From Rhodobacterales bacterium (lineage in GTDB: Bacteria > Pseudomonadota > Alphaproteobacteria > Rhodobacterales > Rhodobacteraceae), in contig JAAFHX010000006.1 of NCBI GenBank assembly GCA_013297695.1, positions 1-47,913 of the forward strand: a DNA stretch of 47,913 bases. Reading direction: 5' to 3'. Below the pieces are notes generated by a model. That model was not told where the DNA came from. It saw only the letters and a program-made list of their open reading frames with translations, and made no database searches. Positions 8,947 to 17,424 of this stretch are shown here, piece by piece. Both the position numbers and the translations under genes were made by a program. How positions within the stretch are numbered: the stretch's first letter is position 1; each line of letters opens with the position of its first letter.

Positions 8947-10584
8947 TCAGGCGCGGCGGCGCGTGCGGAACGCCTCGCGGTCCGCATCGGGGGCACCGGT
9001 CTGCCCGGCAGGGCGGAACGAGATCATCGTCGTGCTGCCCGGCAATGGCGTGAACCGGCAGTGCAGCAGCCGCCCATCGTTCAGCCTTGCCTCGGCAGCC
9101 CATTCCCGCCGGTCCTTGAGCGTCGCGACAAAGTCCTCGGCCTGCGTCCACAGATCACTCGGCGCGGAACCGGCCCGCCAATGCGCCGCCATCGCGGCGA
9201 TGCCCATGTCCTCCAGCGTGGTTTCCGGCTCGTGACCCCACAGCCGCGAATAGGCGGCGTTGGCCATCAGAAGCCCGCCCGAGGACGAAAAGACCGCAAC
9301 CGCCTCATCCATCGCGTCAATCACCGACTGGCCCAGTTCCAGATCGGCCCGGTAGCGGCGCGTCCGGCTCATCTCGGTCGAGATATCCTCGAACAGAAGC
9401 GCCATCGCCCCGTCGGGGTGCGGACGCCCCATCACCCGGTAGGTCTGGCCCGAGGGCAGGATCCAGGTTTCCTCATACCGGCCGGAGGCGGCGGCCTTTT
9501 CCAGATCGGCCATCTGCCGCCGCCAACTGCGGTAGTCCTTCGGCTCGGGGATCATGTTGCGGTCGCGCATCGCGTCAAGAAAGGCAAACAGCGTCGGGCG
9601 CGATGACAGCAGGTCGGGCGGCAGGGCGGTCAGGTCCAGCAGGGCGGGGTTGAACAGCGCCAGTTGCCGGTCGCGGTCAAAGATCGCAAGGCCGATGGGC
9701 AGATGGGCAAAGGTCTTGGTCAGCGTCTGGCGAAAGTTGCGCAGCGAAACCTCGGTGCGCACCAGCCGGTCGGCGGGAATGGCGAACACCGTCTGCCCCC
9801 CCGGCTGACCGAATGCCGTGGCCTCATGCCAGCCCTGATCCTCGTCCCTGATTCCGGGCAGGGACAGTTGCACCCGCTGCCCGGCCGTGACGGGCGTCGG
9901 CAGAAGACGGGGCAACGGCCACGGCATTTCCTGATCTTCACCAAGCTGTTGTGCTGCCAGCGCGATATAGGCCCCGTTCGCCCAGACAACCTCGGCGGCG
10001 CTGTTCTCGCGCCAGATCAGGACGGGGGCGCGGCCTGCGATGTCGCGCAGCAGGGCAAGTTCTTCGTCGATGGCGCGATGCGTCATCGGATCAAGGATCG
10101 GCAGTCGGTGATGGTCTTCGGTGCCGGTCACGGCCAGCCGGGTCAGCCCGCCGCGCCATTCGCAGCGCAGCCGCAGATCCGATCCGCCCGGCAGCCCGCC
10201 GTCGGGCGCAGCCCCGGCAAGGGTAAAGGCACCCTCCTGGGGCAGGGCTGCAAGCCGTTCCTCGACTCCGGCAAAGCGCGGCACCAGAAAGGCCATCAAC
10301 TGCCGCCGCGCCCCGCCGGTGACCGGCACCGCCGACAGCAGGGCCCGCGCCTGGGGCGTGGCATCGACAAGCGTATCGCCGTCAAACAGGAACAGCGTCT
10401 CCGAGCCTGCGTCCCGGAACACCGACCCGGACCGCCTGGACGCGCGCAGGTGCCAGGCCGACAGGACCAGCGTCCCGGACAGGGCCGCCGCAACGGCGAC
10501 CCCGATCATCCAGAGGCCCAACGCCCAGTCAAAGCCCAAGTGGACACCACCCAAAAGCCGAGGATTTTTCGCAAACTCAACCAT
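8947..10584 (-). CDS. PAS-domain membrane protein without kinase domain, DivL-like
   Basis: 545 residues with one N-terminal transmembrane segment (about 21-46) and three PAS-like regions (about 187-215, 295-400 and 420-520). It ends without any histidine-kinase dimerisation or ATPase domain. In Rhodobacter a PAS protein called DivL maps close to the regBA genes and acts on the CckA-ChpT-CtrA phosphorelay, which there controls gene transfer agent production; I infer that this is the same gene from position and domain layout. The ATG start at 10584 has only a weak ribosome site. The alternative is a generic PAS sensor. Domains are clear; the DivL identity is moderate. Confidence 0.7.
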   Translation of the reverse strand: MVEFAKNPRLLGGVHLGFDWALGLWMIGVAVAAALSGTLVLSAWHLRASRRSGSVFRDAGSETLFLFDGDTLVDATPQARALLSAVPVTGGARRQLMAFLVPRFAGVEERLAALPQEGAFTLAGAAPDGGLPGGSDLRLRCEWRGGLTRLAVTGTEDHHRLPILDPMTHRAIDEELALLRDIAGRAPVLIWRENSAAEVVWANGAYIALAAQQLGEDQEMPWPLPRLLPTPVTAGQRVQLSLPGIRDEDQGWHEATAFGQPGGQTVFAIPADRLVRTEVSLRNFRQTLTKTFAHLPIGLAIFDRDRQLALFNPALLDLTALPPDLLSSRPTLFAFLDAMRDRNMIPEPKDYRSWRRQMADLEKAAASGRYEETWILPSGQTYRVMGRPHPDGAMALLFEDISTEMSRTRRYRADLELGQSVIDAMDEAVAVFSSSGGLLMANAAYSRLWGHEPETTLEDMGIAAMAAHWRAGSAPSDLWTQAEDFVATLKDRREWAAEARLNDGRLLHCRFTPLPGSTTMISFRPAGQTGAPDADREAFRTRRRA

Positions 10585-10638
10585 TGGATGAAATGCTTAA
10601 CAGATCGTAAACAGGGCAGCACAGCGTGCGGGCGTGAT

Positions 10639-12060
10639 CTAGGCGTCGATCCGCCGATTCTCGCCCAAGGCATCGGTCTCGCTGGCTTCCAGGCGACTGC
10701 GCGGCCAGACCACCTCGACAATCGCACCTGACCGGTCCGGCCGTTCGTCCCGGGCAAGAAACGGGTTCGATCCGTTGGCAAAACTGAGTTCCGCCCCCGA
10801 ACGTTCCAGCAATGTCTTTGCAATGAACAGGCCAAGCCCCATGCCTTCGTATTCGGGCCGGTGCTGCTGGTCCTGCGAACCGCGCCGGCTGCGCATGAAC
10901 GGATCGCCGATCCGCCCGATCAGATGCGCGGGATAGCCTTCTCCATCGTCGGTGATGCGCACCGTAATCGTGCCGTCGGTCCAAAAGCCGTCAATCCAGA
11001 CGGAACTGCGCGAGAAATCAACCGCATTCTGGACCAGATTGCGCAAGCCGTGGATCACCTCGGGGTGCCGGTGAATGCTGGGCTGCCGGTCTTCGCCGCC
11101 CGGCGCTGCGGCCACGTCGAAGGCAACGGCCCGTCCGCGGTTCATGTGAGGCTCGGCCGCCTCGCGCAGCACGGTGCCAAGCGGGGCCTGGCGCAGGTGC
11201 CGGTCATCCTTGCCGACCCGGCCCATGGACCGCAGGATGTCGCGGCAGCGATCGGCCTGGCTGCGGATCAGCCGGGCGTCTTCCTGCTGGTCCGGCCGGT
11301 CGGCCAGCTCTTCGACCAGTTCCGTGCTGACCAGCTTGATCGTGGCCAGCGGGGTGCCAAGCTCATGCGCCGCAGCCGCGACCACACCGCCGAGGTCGGT
11401 CAGCTTCTGTTCGCGGGCAAGCGCCATCTGCGTTGCCAGAAGCGCATCGGACATCGACCGGATTTCGGTCGCGACCCGGCGGGCATAAAGCGCCATGAAG
11501 ACAATTCCGATGACAATGGCCAGCCAGAAGCCGAATTCGAACAGGACAGGCAGGTCCAGCACCGACCCGTCGGCAAGTCGCAGCGGCAGGTAGACCACAC
11601 TGACCAGGGTCACCAGAACAATGGCCACTCCGCCCAGGATCACGGTGGTGCGCAGTTCCAGGGCCGTGGCCGAAATGGTCACCGGAACCAGGATCAGCAA
11701 GGCAAACGGGTTGGTCAGGCCCCCGGTCAGCGAGATCAGGAGCCCCAGTTGCGACACGTCGAACAAAAGCGTCAGCATCGCCTCGAGTTCCGAGGTCCGC
11801 TTGTTCTCGGGAAAGACGAAGGCCGCGACAAGGTTCGCGATGATCGCGGCCCCCACGGCAAGATAGCACAGGCCAAGCGGCAGCAGCATGCCGAACACCC
11901 GGTCGGCCACCGTGATCGCGGCTAGCTGGCCCGCGATGGCCAGCCAGCGCAGCAGGATAAGCGTGCGCAGACGCACCCATTCGCTGCGCGTGTCGCGGTT
12001 CATCAGCCCGAGGCTGGCGGGAAGCATCAGGTCTGGCCGGGCTTTGATCGCATATCCCAT
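10639..12060 (-). CDS. regB: RegB/PrrB redox-sensing histidine kinase
   Basis: A 473-residue sensor kinase with six predicted membrane helices in about residues 30-195. The quinone-site heptad GGLTNPF is at 113-119. The H-box AAAHELGTPLA contains His232, and the redox cysteine is Cys272 in RCRDILRSM. The H-box to cysteine spacing (40 residues) is the same as His225/Cys265 in R. capsulatus RegB. ATPase motifs NLVQNAVDFS and GMGLGLF follow. RegB phosphorylates RegA under reducing conditions and controls photosynthesis, respiration, carbon and nitrogen fixation and hydrogenase genes. It is divergent from senC, with a gap of under 60 bp that must hold both promoters. Confidence 0.97.
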   Translation of the reverse strand: MGYAIKARPDLMLPASLGLMNRDTRSEWVRLRTLILLRWLAIAGQLAAITVADRVFGMLLPLGLCYLAVGAAIIANLVAAFVFPENKRTSELEAMLTLLFDVSQLGLLISLTGGLTNPFALLILVPVTISATALELRTTVILGGVAIVLVTLVSVVYLPLRLADGSVLDLPVLFEFGFWLAIVIGIVFMALYARRVATEIRSMSDALLATQMALAREQKLTDLGGVVAAAAHELGTPLATIKLVSTELVEELADRPDQQEDARLIRSQADRCRDILRSMGRVGKDDRHLRQAPLGTVLREAAEPHMNRGRAVAFDVAAAPGGEDRQPSIHRHPEVIHGLRNLVQNAVDFSRSSVWIDGFWTDGTITVRITDDGEGYPAHLIGRIGDPFMRSRRGSQDQQHRPEYEGMGLGLFIAKTLLERSGAELSFANGSNPFLARDERPDRSGAIVEVVWPRSRLEASETDALGENRRIDA

Positions 12061-12087
12061 TGTTACGCCGGGCCTGTCGTGGGATCA

Positions 12088-12741
12088 ATGCGGCGGGAAA
12101 ACCGCAGGAGGACGCCCGTTTTGGCACGGATCATCGCTGCAGCGGCCGTCGCCGCCGTCTTGGGGCTGGTGGGCGGAACGGCTTGGTATGTCATGTTCGC
12201 GCGCGGCGGGGATCGTTTCGCCGCCTGCCGCGAAAGCGCGGTGGCCGGAGGCGCGGGTGCCATCGGCGGGCCGTTCACGCTGGTCGACGAAACCGGCGCG
12301 ACCGTGACCGACCGCGACGTGATCACCGCGCCGACGCTGATCTACTTCGGCTATACCTTCTGCCCCGATGTCTGCCCGGTCGATGCCGCCCGCAACGCCG
12401 AGGCGGTGGACCTGCTGGAACAGCGCGGGATCATGGTGACCCCGGTCTTCATCTCGATCGACCCGGCGCGCGATACCCCGCAGGTGATGGCCGAATTCAC
12501 CGACCTCATTCATCCCCGCATGGTCGGGCTGACCGGAACCGAGGCGCAGGTCACCGCCGCAAGCCGGGCCTACAAGACCTATTTCCGGATCAACGATCCG
12601 AAAGATGACTATTATCTCGTCGATCACTCCACTTTCACCTACCTGGTGCTACCTGATACCGGATTTGTCGATTTCTTCCGTCAGGAAGTGACCGCCGAAC
12701 AGATGGCAGACCGGGTTGCCTGCTTTGTCGGGGCTGCCTGA
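12088..12741 (+). CDS. senC: SenC/PrrC, SCO-family copper chaperone
   Basis: A 217-residue SCO1/SenC protein. A single N-terminal membrane helix (about 15-36) anchors a periplasmic thioredoxin-like domain. Copper ligands are visible as FCPDVC (Cys92, Cys96) and His180 in DHSTFTY. SCO proteins deliver copper to the CuA centre of cytochrome oxidase, and SenC/PrrC also influences RegB/PrrB signalling. The start is uncertain: the ATG at 12088 has no obvious ribosome site, whereas a TTG at 12121 has AGGAGG (12106-12111) nine nt upstream and would give a 206-residue protein beginning just before the helix. It probably forms an operon with regA. Confidence 0.94.
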   Translation: MRRENRRRTPVLARIIAAAAVAAVLGLVGGTAWYVMFARGGDRFAACRESAVAGGAGAIGGPFTLVDETGATVTDRDVITAPTLIYFGYTFCPDVCPVDAARNAEAVDLLEQRGIMVTPVFISIDPARDTPQVMAEFTDLIHPRMVGLTGTEAQVTAASRAYKTYFRINDPKDDYYLVDHSTFTYLVLPDTGFVDFFRQEVTAEQMADRVACFVGAA

Positions 12742-12808
12742 CCCATCGTCCAGCCCCCCCGTGCCGTCGCGCCCCGCGGCCGCACGAAGTCAAAAGGAAG
12801 TGACGTTC

Positions 12809-13363
12809 ATGGCCGAACCGGACATCGCCGATATCGGGGAAGACCGCAGTCTTCTGCTGGTCGATGATGACGAACCCTTCGTCAAGCGCCTTGCCAAGGC
12901 AATGGAAAAACGCGGCTTTCTGCCCGAGACCGCAGAAAGCGTCGCCGAGGGCAAGGCGATTGCGCTGGCACGCCCTCCGGCTTTTGCCGTCGTCGATCTG
13001 CGGCTGGAGGACGGCAACGGGCTTGATGTCGTCGAAACGCTGCGTCAGCGGCGGCCCGATTGCCGGATCGTGGTCCTGACAGGTTACGGCGCAATCGCGA
13101 CCGCTGTTGCCGCCGTAAAGATCGGAGCGACCGACTATCTGTCCAAGCCGGCCGATGCGCACGACATCACCAGCGCCCTTCTGTCGCGGGGCGAGGCCCT
13201 TCCCCCGCCGCCCGAAAATCCGATGTCTGCCGACCGGGTCCGCTGGGAGCATATCCAGCGCGTCTATGAACTTTGCGACCGCAATGTTTCGGAAACTGCC
13301 CGCCGGCTGAACATGCACAGGCGCACCCTGCAGAGAATCCTGGCAAAGCGCAGTCCCAAGTAG
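12809..13363 (+). CDS. regA: RegA/PrrA response regulator
   Basis: 184 residues, the standard RegA length. The receiver domain has the acidic pair DDD at about 19-21, phosphoacceptor Asp63 in VVDLRLEDG, and lysine in SKPAD. A short proline-rich linker (PPPPENP) leads to a Fis-type helix-turn-helix (NVSETARRLNMHRRTLQRIL). The ATG at 12809 has AAAGGAAG upstream; the frame is open earlier, but those residues are not family-like. Phosphorylated RegA is a global activator or repressor under low oxygen. It follows senC by 67 bp. Confidence 0.97.
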   Translation: MAEPDIADIGEDRSLLLVDDDEPFVKRLAKAMEKRGFLPETAESVAEGKAIALARPPAFAVVDLRLEDGNGLDVVETLRQRRPDCRIVVLTGYGAIATAVAAVKIGATDYLSKPADAHDITSALLSRGEALPPPPENPMSADRVRWEHIQRVYELCDRNVSETARRLNMHRRTLQRILAKRSPK

Positions 13364-13458
13364 GCGGCGGCTTGCCCGGTTTTTCACGACAGCGACAGGC
13401 GCCGCAATTCTGCGGGACCTGTATTGAGTTTCCCTGCGAAGGGGAATATCCGCTTGGG

Positions 13459-13487
13459 TATCCAAAATGGAGGATGACCCTTGGATA
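13459..13487 (+). promoter_or_regulatory. Inverted repeat with the hvrA ribosome site in its loop
   Basis: A perfect 7-bp inverted repeat, TATCCAA (13459-13465) and TTGGATA (13481-13487), encloses a 15-nt loop containing GGAGG (13469-13473). The right arm covers the alternative TTG start (13481) and ends on the first base of the ATG. It could modulate initiation or bind a protein; this is visible in the sequence but untested. Confidence 0.4.
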
Positions 13488-13795
13488 TGGATCTCAACGC
13501 GCTGTCGCTTAAAGAGTTAAAAGACCTGCAAGTACAGGTCGGCAAGGCGATTGCCACTTTTGAAGATCGCAAGAAGAAGGCGGCTCTGGTCGAACTGGAA
13601 GACAAGGCACGGGCCATGGGCTTTTCGCTGGCCGAGCTGACCGGTGCCGTGACCGTGCGCAAACGCTCGCCGTCCGTGGCACGATATGCCAACCCGGCGG
13701 ATTCGTCCGACACATGGTCCGGTCGCGGGCGCAAGCCGCGCTGGTTCATCTCGGCGCTGGCCGCCGGCCGGTCGCCGGAAGACCTGGCGATCTGA
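13487..13795 (+). CDS. hvrA: HvrA/Spb, H-NS-family regulator
   Basis: 102 residues. The N-terminal half is a charged coiled-coil oligomerisation segment (LSLKELKDLQVQVGKAIATF). The C-terminal half has the H-NS DNA-binding core, DTWSGRGRKPRWF. In R. capsulatus hvrA lies between regA and ahcY, as here, and trans-activates light-harvesting and reaction-centre genes under dim light; Spb is the R. sphaeroides counterpart. No photosynthesis genes are in this window. An in-frame TTG at 13481 is better spaced from GGAGG (7 nt) than this ATG (13 nt), so two extra residues are possible. Confidence 0.88.
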   Translation: MDLNALSLKELKDLQVQVGKAIATFEDRKKKAALVELEDKARAMGFSLAELTGAVTVRKRSPSVARYANPADSSDTWSGRGRKPRWFISALAAGRSPEDLAI

Positions 13796-13834
13796 CATCC
13801 CGGTGCGGCCTGCCAGGTCCGTGGTGCACGGGTA

Positions 13835-14464
13835 TCAGGTGGGGCAGGCCGAAACCAGGGCATCGTGCCGACGGATGAAATCGGCACGAACCTCGACCGG
13901 CGGGCGCAGCCGGATTTCAAGCGACGCCAGAAGGGCCGACCGCGGTTTTCCAAACAGGCGGTCCGCCTCGTCCCCCCGAAACCCGGCAATCTGCACTGCC
14001 TCCAGCCAGGCAGAGATACGGTCGGCCCGCTTGATCGCCGCCTTCACGTCCGGCGGCAGGACAGCCGGCAACCCGAAACGCAGGTGCACGGCCGCCGCGA
14101 TCCGGGCATCCAGCGCGGTGTACCCCTCGCCGATGGTTGATTTGACCGGGCTGATCATGTCGCCGATCACATATTCCGGGGCATCGTGCAGCAACGCCGC
14201 CAACCGCCAGCGCGCCGGAAGCGCCGGATTCGTCCGGGTCATGATGTCTTCGACAAGAAGCGAATGCTCGGCGACGGAATAGGGCCAGTCGCCCCGTGTC
14301 TGCCCGTTCCACCGCGCCACAAAGGCCAGTCCGTGGGCAATATCCTGGATTTCGATGTCAAGCGGTGTGGGGTCCAGCAGGTCCAGCCTGCGCCCCGACA
14401 GCATCCTTTGCCACGCGCGCGGCGGCTTTCCCGGCATTTCGAACCTCGTGGCACCTGACCGCAT
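13835..14464 (-). CDS. HD-domain hydrolase, YfbR-like
   Basis: A 209-residue metal-dependent phosphohydrolase. The HD signature is visible as His67 (AEHSLLV), His93-Asp94 (LLHDAPEYV) and the following D of IGDM. Relatives of the COG1896/YfbR group act on 5'-deoxynucleotides, but the substrate cannot be read from sequence. It is convergent with hvrA and divergent from ahcY. The start chosen is ATG 14464; the open frame allows nine more residues of unlikely composition. In R. capsulatus a LysR gene, hvrB, occupies the space before ahcY; here this HD gene stands there instead. Confidence 0.85.
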   Translation of the reverse strand: MRSGATRFEMPGKPPRAWQRMLSGRRLDLLDPTPLDIEIQDIAHGLAFVARWNGQTRGDWPYSVAEHSLLVEDIMTRTNPALPARWRLAALLHDAPEYVIGDMISPVKSTIGEGYTALDARIAAAVHLRFGLPAVLPPDVKAAIKRADRISAWLEAVQIAGFRGDEADRLFGKPRSALLASLEIRLRPPVEVRADFIRRHDALVSACPT

Positions 14465-14595
14465 GATGGCGCAGCGGCACCAGGCGCTCAAGCCGTTCCG
14501 AAAGGGCGCAGCATCGATACCGGATCGAATTTGCCACGGGCCGGAACCGCTGCTATATCCCCGCCATACCCGGGACAGCCAGACAGGAGCACACG

Positions 14596-15987
14596 GTGAA
14601 GGATTACATCGTCAAGGACATTTCGCTTGCCGGATTCGGGCGCAAGGAATTGACCATCGCCGAAACCGAAATGCCCGGCCTGATGGCGCTGCGCGAGGAA
14701 TTCGGGGCAAGCAGGCCGCTGAAAGGTGCGCGTATCGCGGGTTCGCTGCACATGACCATCCAGACCGGTGTCCTGATCGAAACGCTGGTGGCTCTGGGTG
14801 CCGACGTTCGGTGGGCGTCCTGCAACATCTTTTCGACCCAGGACCACGCCGCCTCGGCAATAGCCGAAGCCGGTGTGCCGGTCTTTGCCATCAAGGGCGA
14901 GACGCTGGAGGATTACTGGGCCTATACCGACATGATCTTCCAGTTCCCGGAAGGGACCTGCAACATGATCCTCGACGATGGCGGCGATGCGACGCTGTAC
15001 ATCCTGATGGGCGCGCGGGTCGAGGCGGGGGAAACCGACCTGATCGCGGTGCCGACCAGCGATGAAGAGGTGTGCCTGTTCAACCAGATCCGCAAGCGCC
15101 TTGCTGCCAGCCCGGGCTGGTTCACCGCGCAGCGCGCGGCGATCCGCGGGGTTTCCGAAGAAACCACCACCGGCGTGCACCGGCTGTACGAGCTGCACAA
15201 GAAGGGCCTTCTGCCCTTTCCGGCGATCAACGTGAACGATTCCGTCACCAAGTCGAAGTTCGACAACAAGTATGGCTGCAAGGAATCGCTGGTGGACGGC
15301 ATCCGCCGTGCCACAGACACGATGATGGCCGGAAAGGTCGCGGTCGTCTGCGGCTATGGCGATGTCGGCAAGGGCTCGGCCGCCTCGCTTCAGGGGGCCG
15401 GGGCGCGCGTCAAGGTGACCGAGGTTGACCCGATCTGCGCGCTTCAGGCCGCGATGGACGGGTTCGAGGTTGTGCTGCTGGAAGACGTGGTGGCCACCGC
15501 CGACATCTTCATCACCACCACCGGCAACAAGGACGTCATCCGGCTGGAGCATATCCGCGAGATGAAGGATATGGCCATCGTCGGCAACATCGGCCATTTC
15601 GACAATGAAATTCAGGTCGCCGCCCTGAAGAACCACAAGTGGACGAACATCAAGGATCAGGTGGACATGATCGAGATGCCGTCGGGCAACCGGATCATCC
15701 TTCTGTCCGAAGGCCGCCTGCTCAACCTCGGCAACGCGACCGGCCACCCGTCCTTCGTGATGAGCGCGTCGTTCACCAACCAGGTGCTGGCGCAGATCGA
15801 ACTCTGGACAAAGGGCGACGAGTATCGTCCCGGCGTCTACATCCTGCCGAAAGCCCTGGATGAAAAGGTGGCCCGCCTGCACCTGAAGAAGATCGGCGTC
15901 AAGCTGACCGAACTGCGCCCGGATCAGGCCGCCTATATCGGCGTGTCGCCCGAGGGTCCGTTCAAGTCGGAACACTACCGCTATTGA
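14596..15987 (+). CDS. ahcY: S-adenosylhomocysteine hydrolase
   Basis: 463 residues, the usual bacterial length. It converts S-adenosylhomocysteine to adenosine and homocysteine, removing the inhibitor of methyltransferases. NAD-binding [10 protein letters not shown] is near residues 252-261, substrate loop [12 protein letters not shown] just before it, and the C-terminus ends KSEHYRY as in the family. It begins with GTG, with ACAGGAG spaced 6 nt upstream. I looked for an SAH riboswitch in the 131-bp leader and could not identify one. The gene's place after regA-hvrA is conserved with Rhodobacter. Confidence 0.97.
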   Translation: MKDYIVKDISLAGFGRKELTIAETEMPGLMALREEFGASRPLKGARIAGSLHMTIQTGVLIETLVALGADVRWASCNIFSTQDHAASAIAEAGVPVFAIKGETLEDYWAYTDMIFQFPEGTCNMILDDGGDATLYILMGARVEAGETDLIAVPTSDEEVCLFNQIRKRLAASPGWFTAQRAAIRGVSEETTTGVHRLYELHKKGLLPFPAINVNDSVTKSKFDNKYGCKESLVDGIRRATDTMMAGKVAVVCGYGDVGKGSAASLQGAGARVKVTEVDPICALQAAMDGFEVVLLEDVVATADIFITTTGNKDVIRLEHIREMKDMAIVGNIGHFDNEIQVAALKNHKWTNIKDQVDMIEMPSGNRIILLSEGRLLNLGNATGHPSFVMSASFTNQVLAQIELWTKGDEYRPGVYILPKALDEKVARLHLKKIGVKLTELRPDQAAYIGVSPEGPFKSEHYRY

Positions 15988-16325
15988 TGTCGCATCCCCT
16001 GCTGTCGCGCACCGGCGCGGTGGCAGGGACCGCGCGCTTTTTCGGGTCGGCCACGACAGCGCCCGGCGCAGCGGTTCGTCTGCAGGCACCGACCGATGCG
16101 GATGCCCGCGCCGTGGGGGTGATCCCGATCCGGCAACCCCGGCCGACTGTGTCGGCACCTCACCGCGCCGGGAGTTCCTGGTTCGGGAAAAAGATATGGG
16201 CGCAACAGGGAACGAGTTTGCACTTTCCGCAGACAGACGTTTCGCCTAGCCTTCCCGAACCGTGCCGGATGAGCGCGGACCAACGGGGGGTGGCGCCCGC
16301 GCGGCGCTGCAGAGGGAGACTGGAA
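15988..16325. other. 338-bp intergenic region between ahcY and the DUF2853 gene
   Basis: This stretch holds the ahcY terminator near its left end (16015-16042). The remainder has no convincing ORF on either strand; a frame is open from 15984 but lacks a ribosome site and family character. A promoter for the DUF2853 gene should lie in the right half; TTGCAC near 16215 is a possible -35 but I cannot pair it with a good -10. Confidence 0.5.
16015..16042 (+). terminator. Intrinsic terminator after ahcY
   Basis: A 7-bp stem, GCGCGGT with ACCGCGC, closes a 7-nt loop and is followed by GCTTTTT. It lies 27 bp past the ahcY stop. Confidence 0.8.
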
Positions 16326-16667
16326 ATGAGCAAGCGTGACGACCTCATCGCGAAATATGCCGACGACCTTCAGACGAAATGCAAGATAGAGCCGGATCTG
16401 GCGCTGCTGACCAAGGTGACGATCGGCTGCGGCCCGGTCATCTACAACGCAGACAGTTCGCTCGTTGCAGGTTCCGATCCCGAAGAAATCCAGCGTGTAA
16501 AAAACAATTTCCTGATGAAGAAACTGGGTCTGGCCGACGGGCCGCAGTTGACCGATGCGGTTACCGCTGTCCTGAACACCTATGGCCAGGCCGAGCGCAA
16601 CAAGCATCGGGCAGTTGTCTATTACCTGCTCGTCAAGCATTTCGGCAAGGAATCCGTCTACGCCTGA
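16326..16667 (+). CDS. DUF2853 family protein
   Basis: 113 residues beginning MSKRDDLIAKYADDL, with the conserved segments TKVTIGCGPVIYNAD, VKNNFLMKKLGL and VVYYLLVKHFGKE. I recognise it as the DUF2853 family, common in alphaproteobacteria and without a known function. It is predicted soluble and alpha-helical, with no signal or membrane segment. The ATG has GGGAGA about 8 nt upstream. It looks monocistronic, with an ahcY terminator before it and a structured region after it. Confidence 0.85.
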   Translation: MSKRDDLIAKYADDLQTKCKIEPDLALLTKVTIGCGPVIYNADSSLVAGSDPEEIQRVKNNFLMKKLGLADGPQLTDAVTAVLNTYGQAERNKHRAVVYYLLVKHFGKESVYA

Positions 16668-16838
16668 CCGCCTTCAGGCCTTCGGGCGCGGTCGCCGCCG
16701 GGCCCGGGGCATTTGCCTAAAATCCGCCGAGCTAAAAGGTTGGAGCCCGGCCCCATATCCCATAGGGTGAAGTCATCAGGGCAGGACGCCCGGGACCTTA
16801 TCAGAACACGTGTGGTGCGAAGGGAGCACGTGGGGTGG
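16668..16838 (+). other. Intergenic region with several hairpins, possible small RNA or long 3' UTR
   Basis: No ORF is supported in 16668-17001. The left part contains small hairpins (CCCATAGGG at 16759-16767 and GGGC/GCCC at 16779-16791) and two CACGTG palindromes (around 16807 and 16827), and runs into a strong plus-strand terminator at 16839-16876. This could be a free-standing sRNA or the 3' UTR of the DUF2853 transcript. A possible -10 (TAAAAT at 16718-16723) lacks a clear -35. No known RNA family was recognised. Confidence 0.3.
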
Positions 16839-16876
16839 ATGGAGGGTCCCGTTTGGGGTCGGGACCCTCCATTTTT
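16839..16876 (+). terminator. Strong intrinsic terminator
   Basis: A perfect 12-bp stem (16839-16850 with 16861-16872) closes a 10-nt loop and runs into TTTTT on the plus strand. It lies 170 bp after the DUF2853 stop, further than usual. The minus strand lacks a U-tract. Confidence 0.85.
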
Positions 16877-16916
16877 GATGGCGGCCCATGGCCGAAAACC
16901 TTGCCCCTCTTCCCTC

Positions 16917-16966
16917 TGTTCATCTTGGCCGAAATATCCCGGGGTCCGGGGCAGAGCCCCGGGACA
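16917..16966 (-). repeat. Rhodobacteraceae-type intergenic repeat, copy 1
   Basis: Read on the minus strand: a GC hairpin (CCGGGG..CTGCCCCGG), then GGGATATTTCGGCCAAGATG. A second copy in plus orientation lies at 38682-38738 and shares the order G-run, CTGCCCC, ACCCC, GGATATTTC, AAGATG. It sits just downstream of the EVE gene and may act as its terminator. I recall similar sequences as abundant in Rhodobacteraceae genomes, but this was not searched. Confidence 0.6.
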
Positions 16967-17001
16967 TGTGCTTTCCGGCACAGGTCCCGCAACCAAAGAC
17001 A

Positions 17002-17424
17002 TCAGGTATCGGCCAGTCCGCCGGCCGCGCACACGATCCGCCATTCGTCTTCCGTTACCGGCTGCACCGAAAGGCGCGTGTTCCTGACCAGGACCATATC
17101 GGCCAGCCGGGGGTCAGCCTTGCAATCTTCCAGCGTCACCGGCTTGCGAAGGGGCCTGACGGCGCGGATCATCACGCAATCCCATCGCGGATCATCGGTC
17201 GTGCTGTCGGGCGCGCTGGTCCGGCAGACTTCGACGATGCCGACCACCTCCTTCCCGATGTTCGAGTGATAGAAGAACCCGAGGTCCCCGACCTTCATCA
17301 GGCGCATGTTGTTGCGCGCCTGATAGTTGCGGATGCCATGCCACTCCTCGCCCGCCTCGCCGCGGCCAAGCTGGTCGTCCCAGCTCCAGACATCGGGTTC
17401 GGACTTGAACAGCCAGAAGGCCAT
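17002..17424 (-). CDS. EVE-domain protein
   Basis: 140 residues forming a single EVE (PUA-like) domain: MAFWLFKSEPDVWSWD at the start, WHGIRNYQARNNM, then GDLGFFYHS and VGIVEV. EVE domains bind modified bases in nucleic acid; a specific substrate cannot be assigned. The chosen ATG at 17424 forms an ATGA overlap with the preceding YciI-like gene, which argues for that start over one seven residues upstream. Probably cotranscribed with the YciI-like gene and gpsA. Confidence 0.9.
   Translation of the reverse strand: MAFWLFKSEPDVWSWDDQLGRGEAGEEWHGIRNYQARNNMRLMKVGDLGFFYHSNIGKEVVGIVEVCRTSAPDSTTDDPRWDCVMIRAVRPLRKPVTLEDCKADPRLADMVLVRNTRLSVQPVTEDEWRIVCAAGGLADT

Noticed and set aside
14472-14482. An 11-nt match to the tRNA-Thr 3' end (CAGCGGCACCA), possible attachment site
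   Set aside because: It is too short for a site in GC-rich DNA, lies upstream of the HD gene, and has no integrase nearby.
14465-14595. SAH riboswitch in the ahcY leader
   Set aside because: I could not place the conserved core or pairing of the SAH aptamer; the stretch mostly serves as a divergent promoter region.
15984-16325. N-terminal extension of the DUF2853 protein by 114 residues
   Set aside because: The extension contains the ahcY terminator, has no ribosome site, and the family begins at the ATG at 16326.
16668-16876. Known housekeeping RNA (4.5S, 6S or tmRNA) before the terminator
   Set aside because: The SRP loop sequence, the tmRNA tag frame and the 6S central-bubble pattern were not found.
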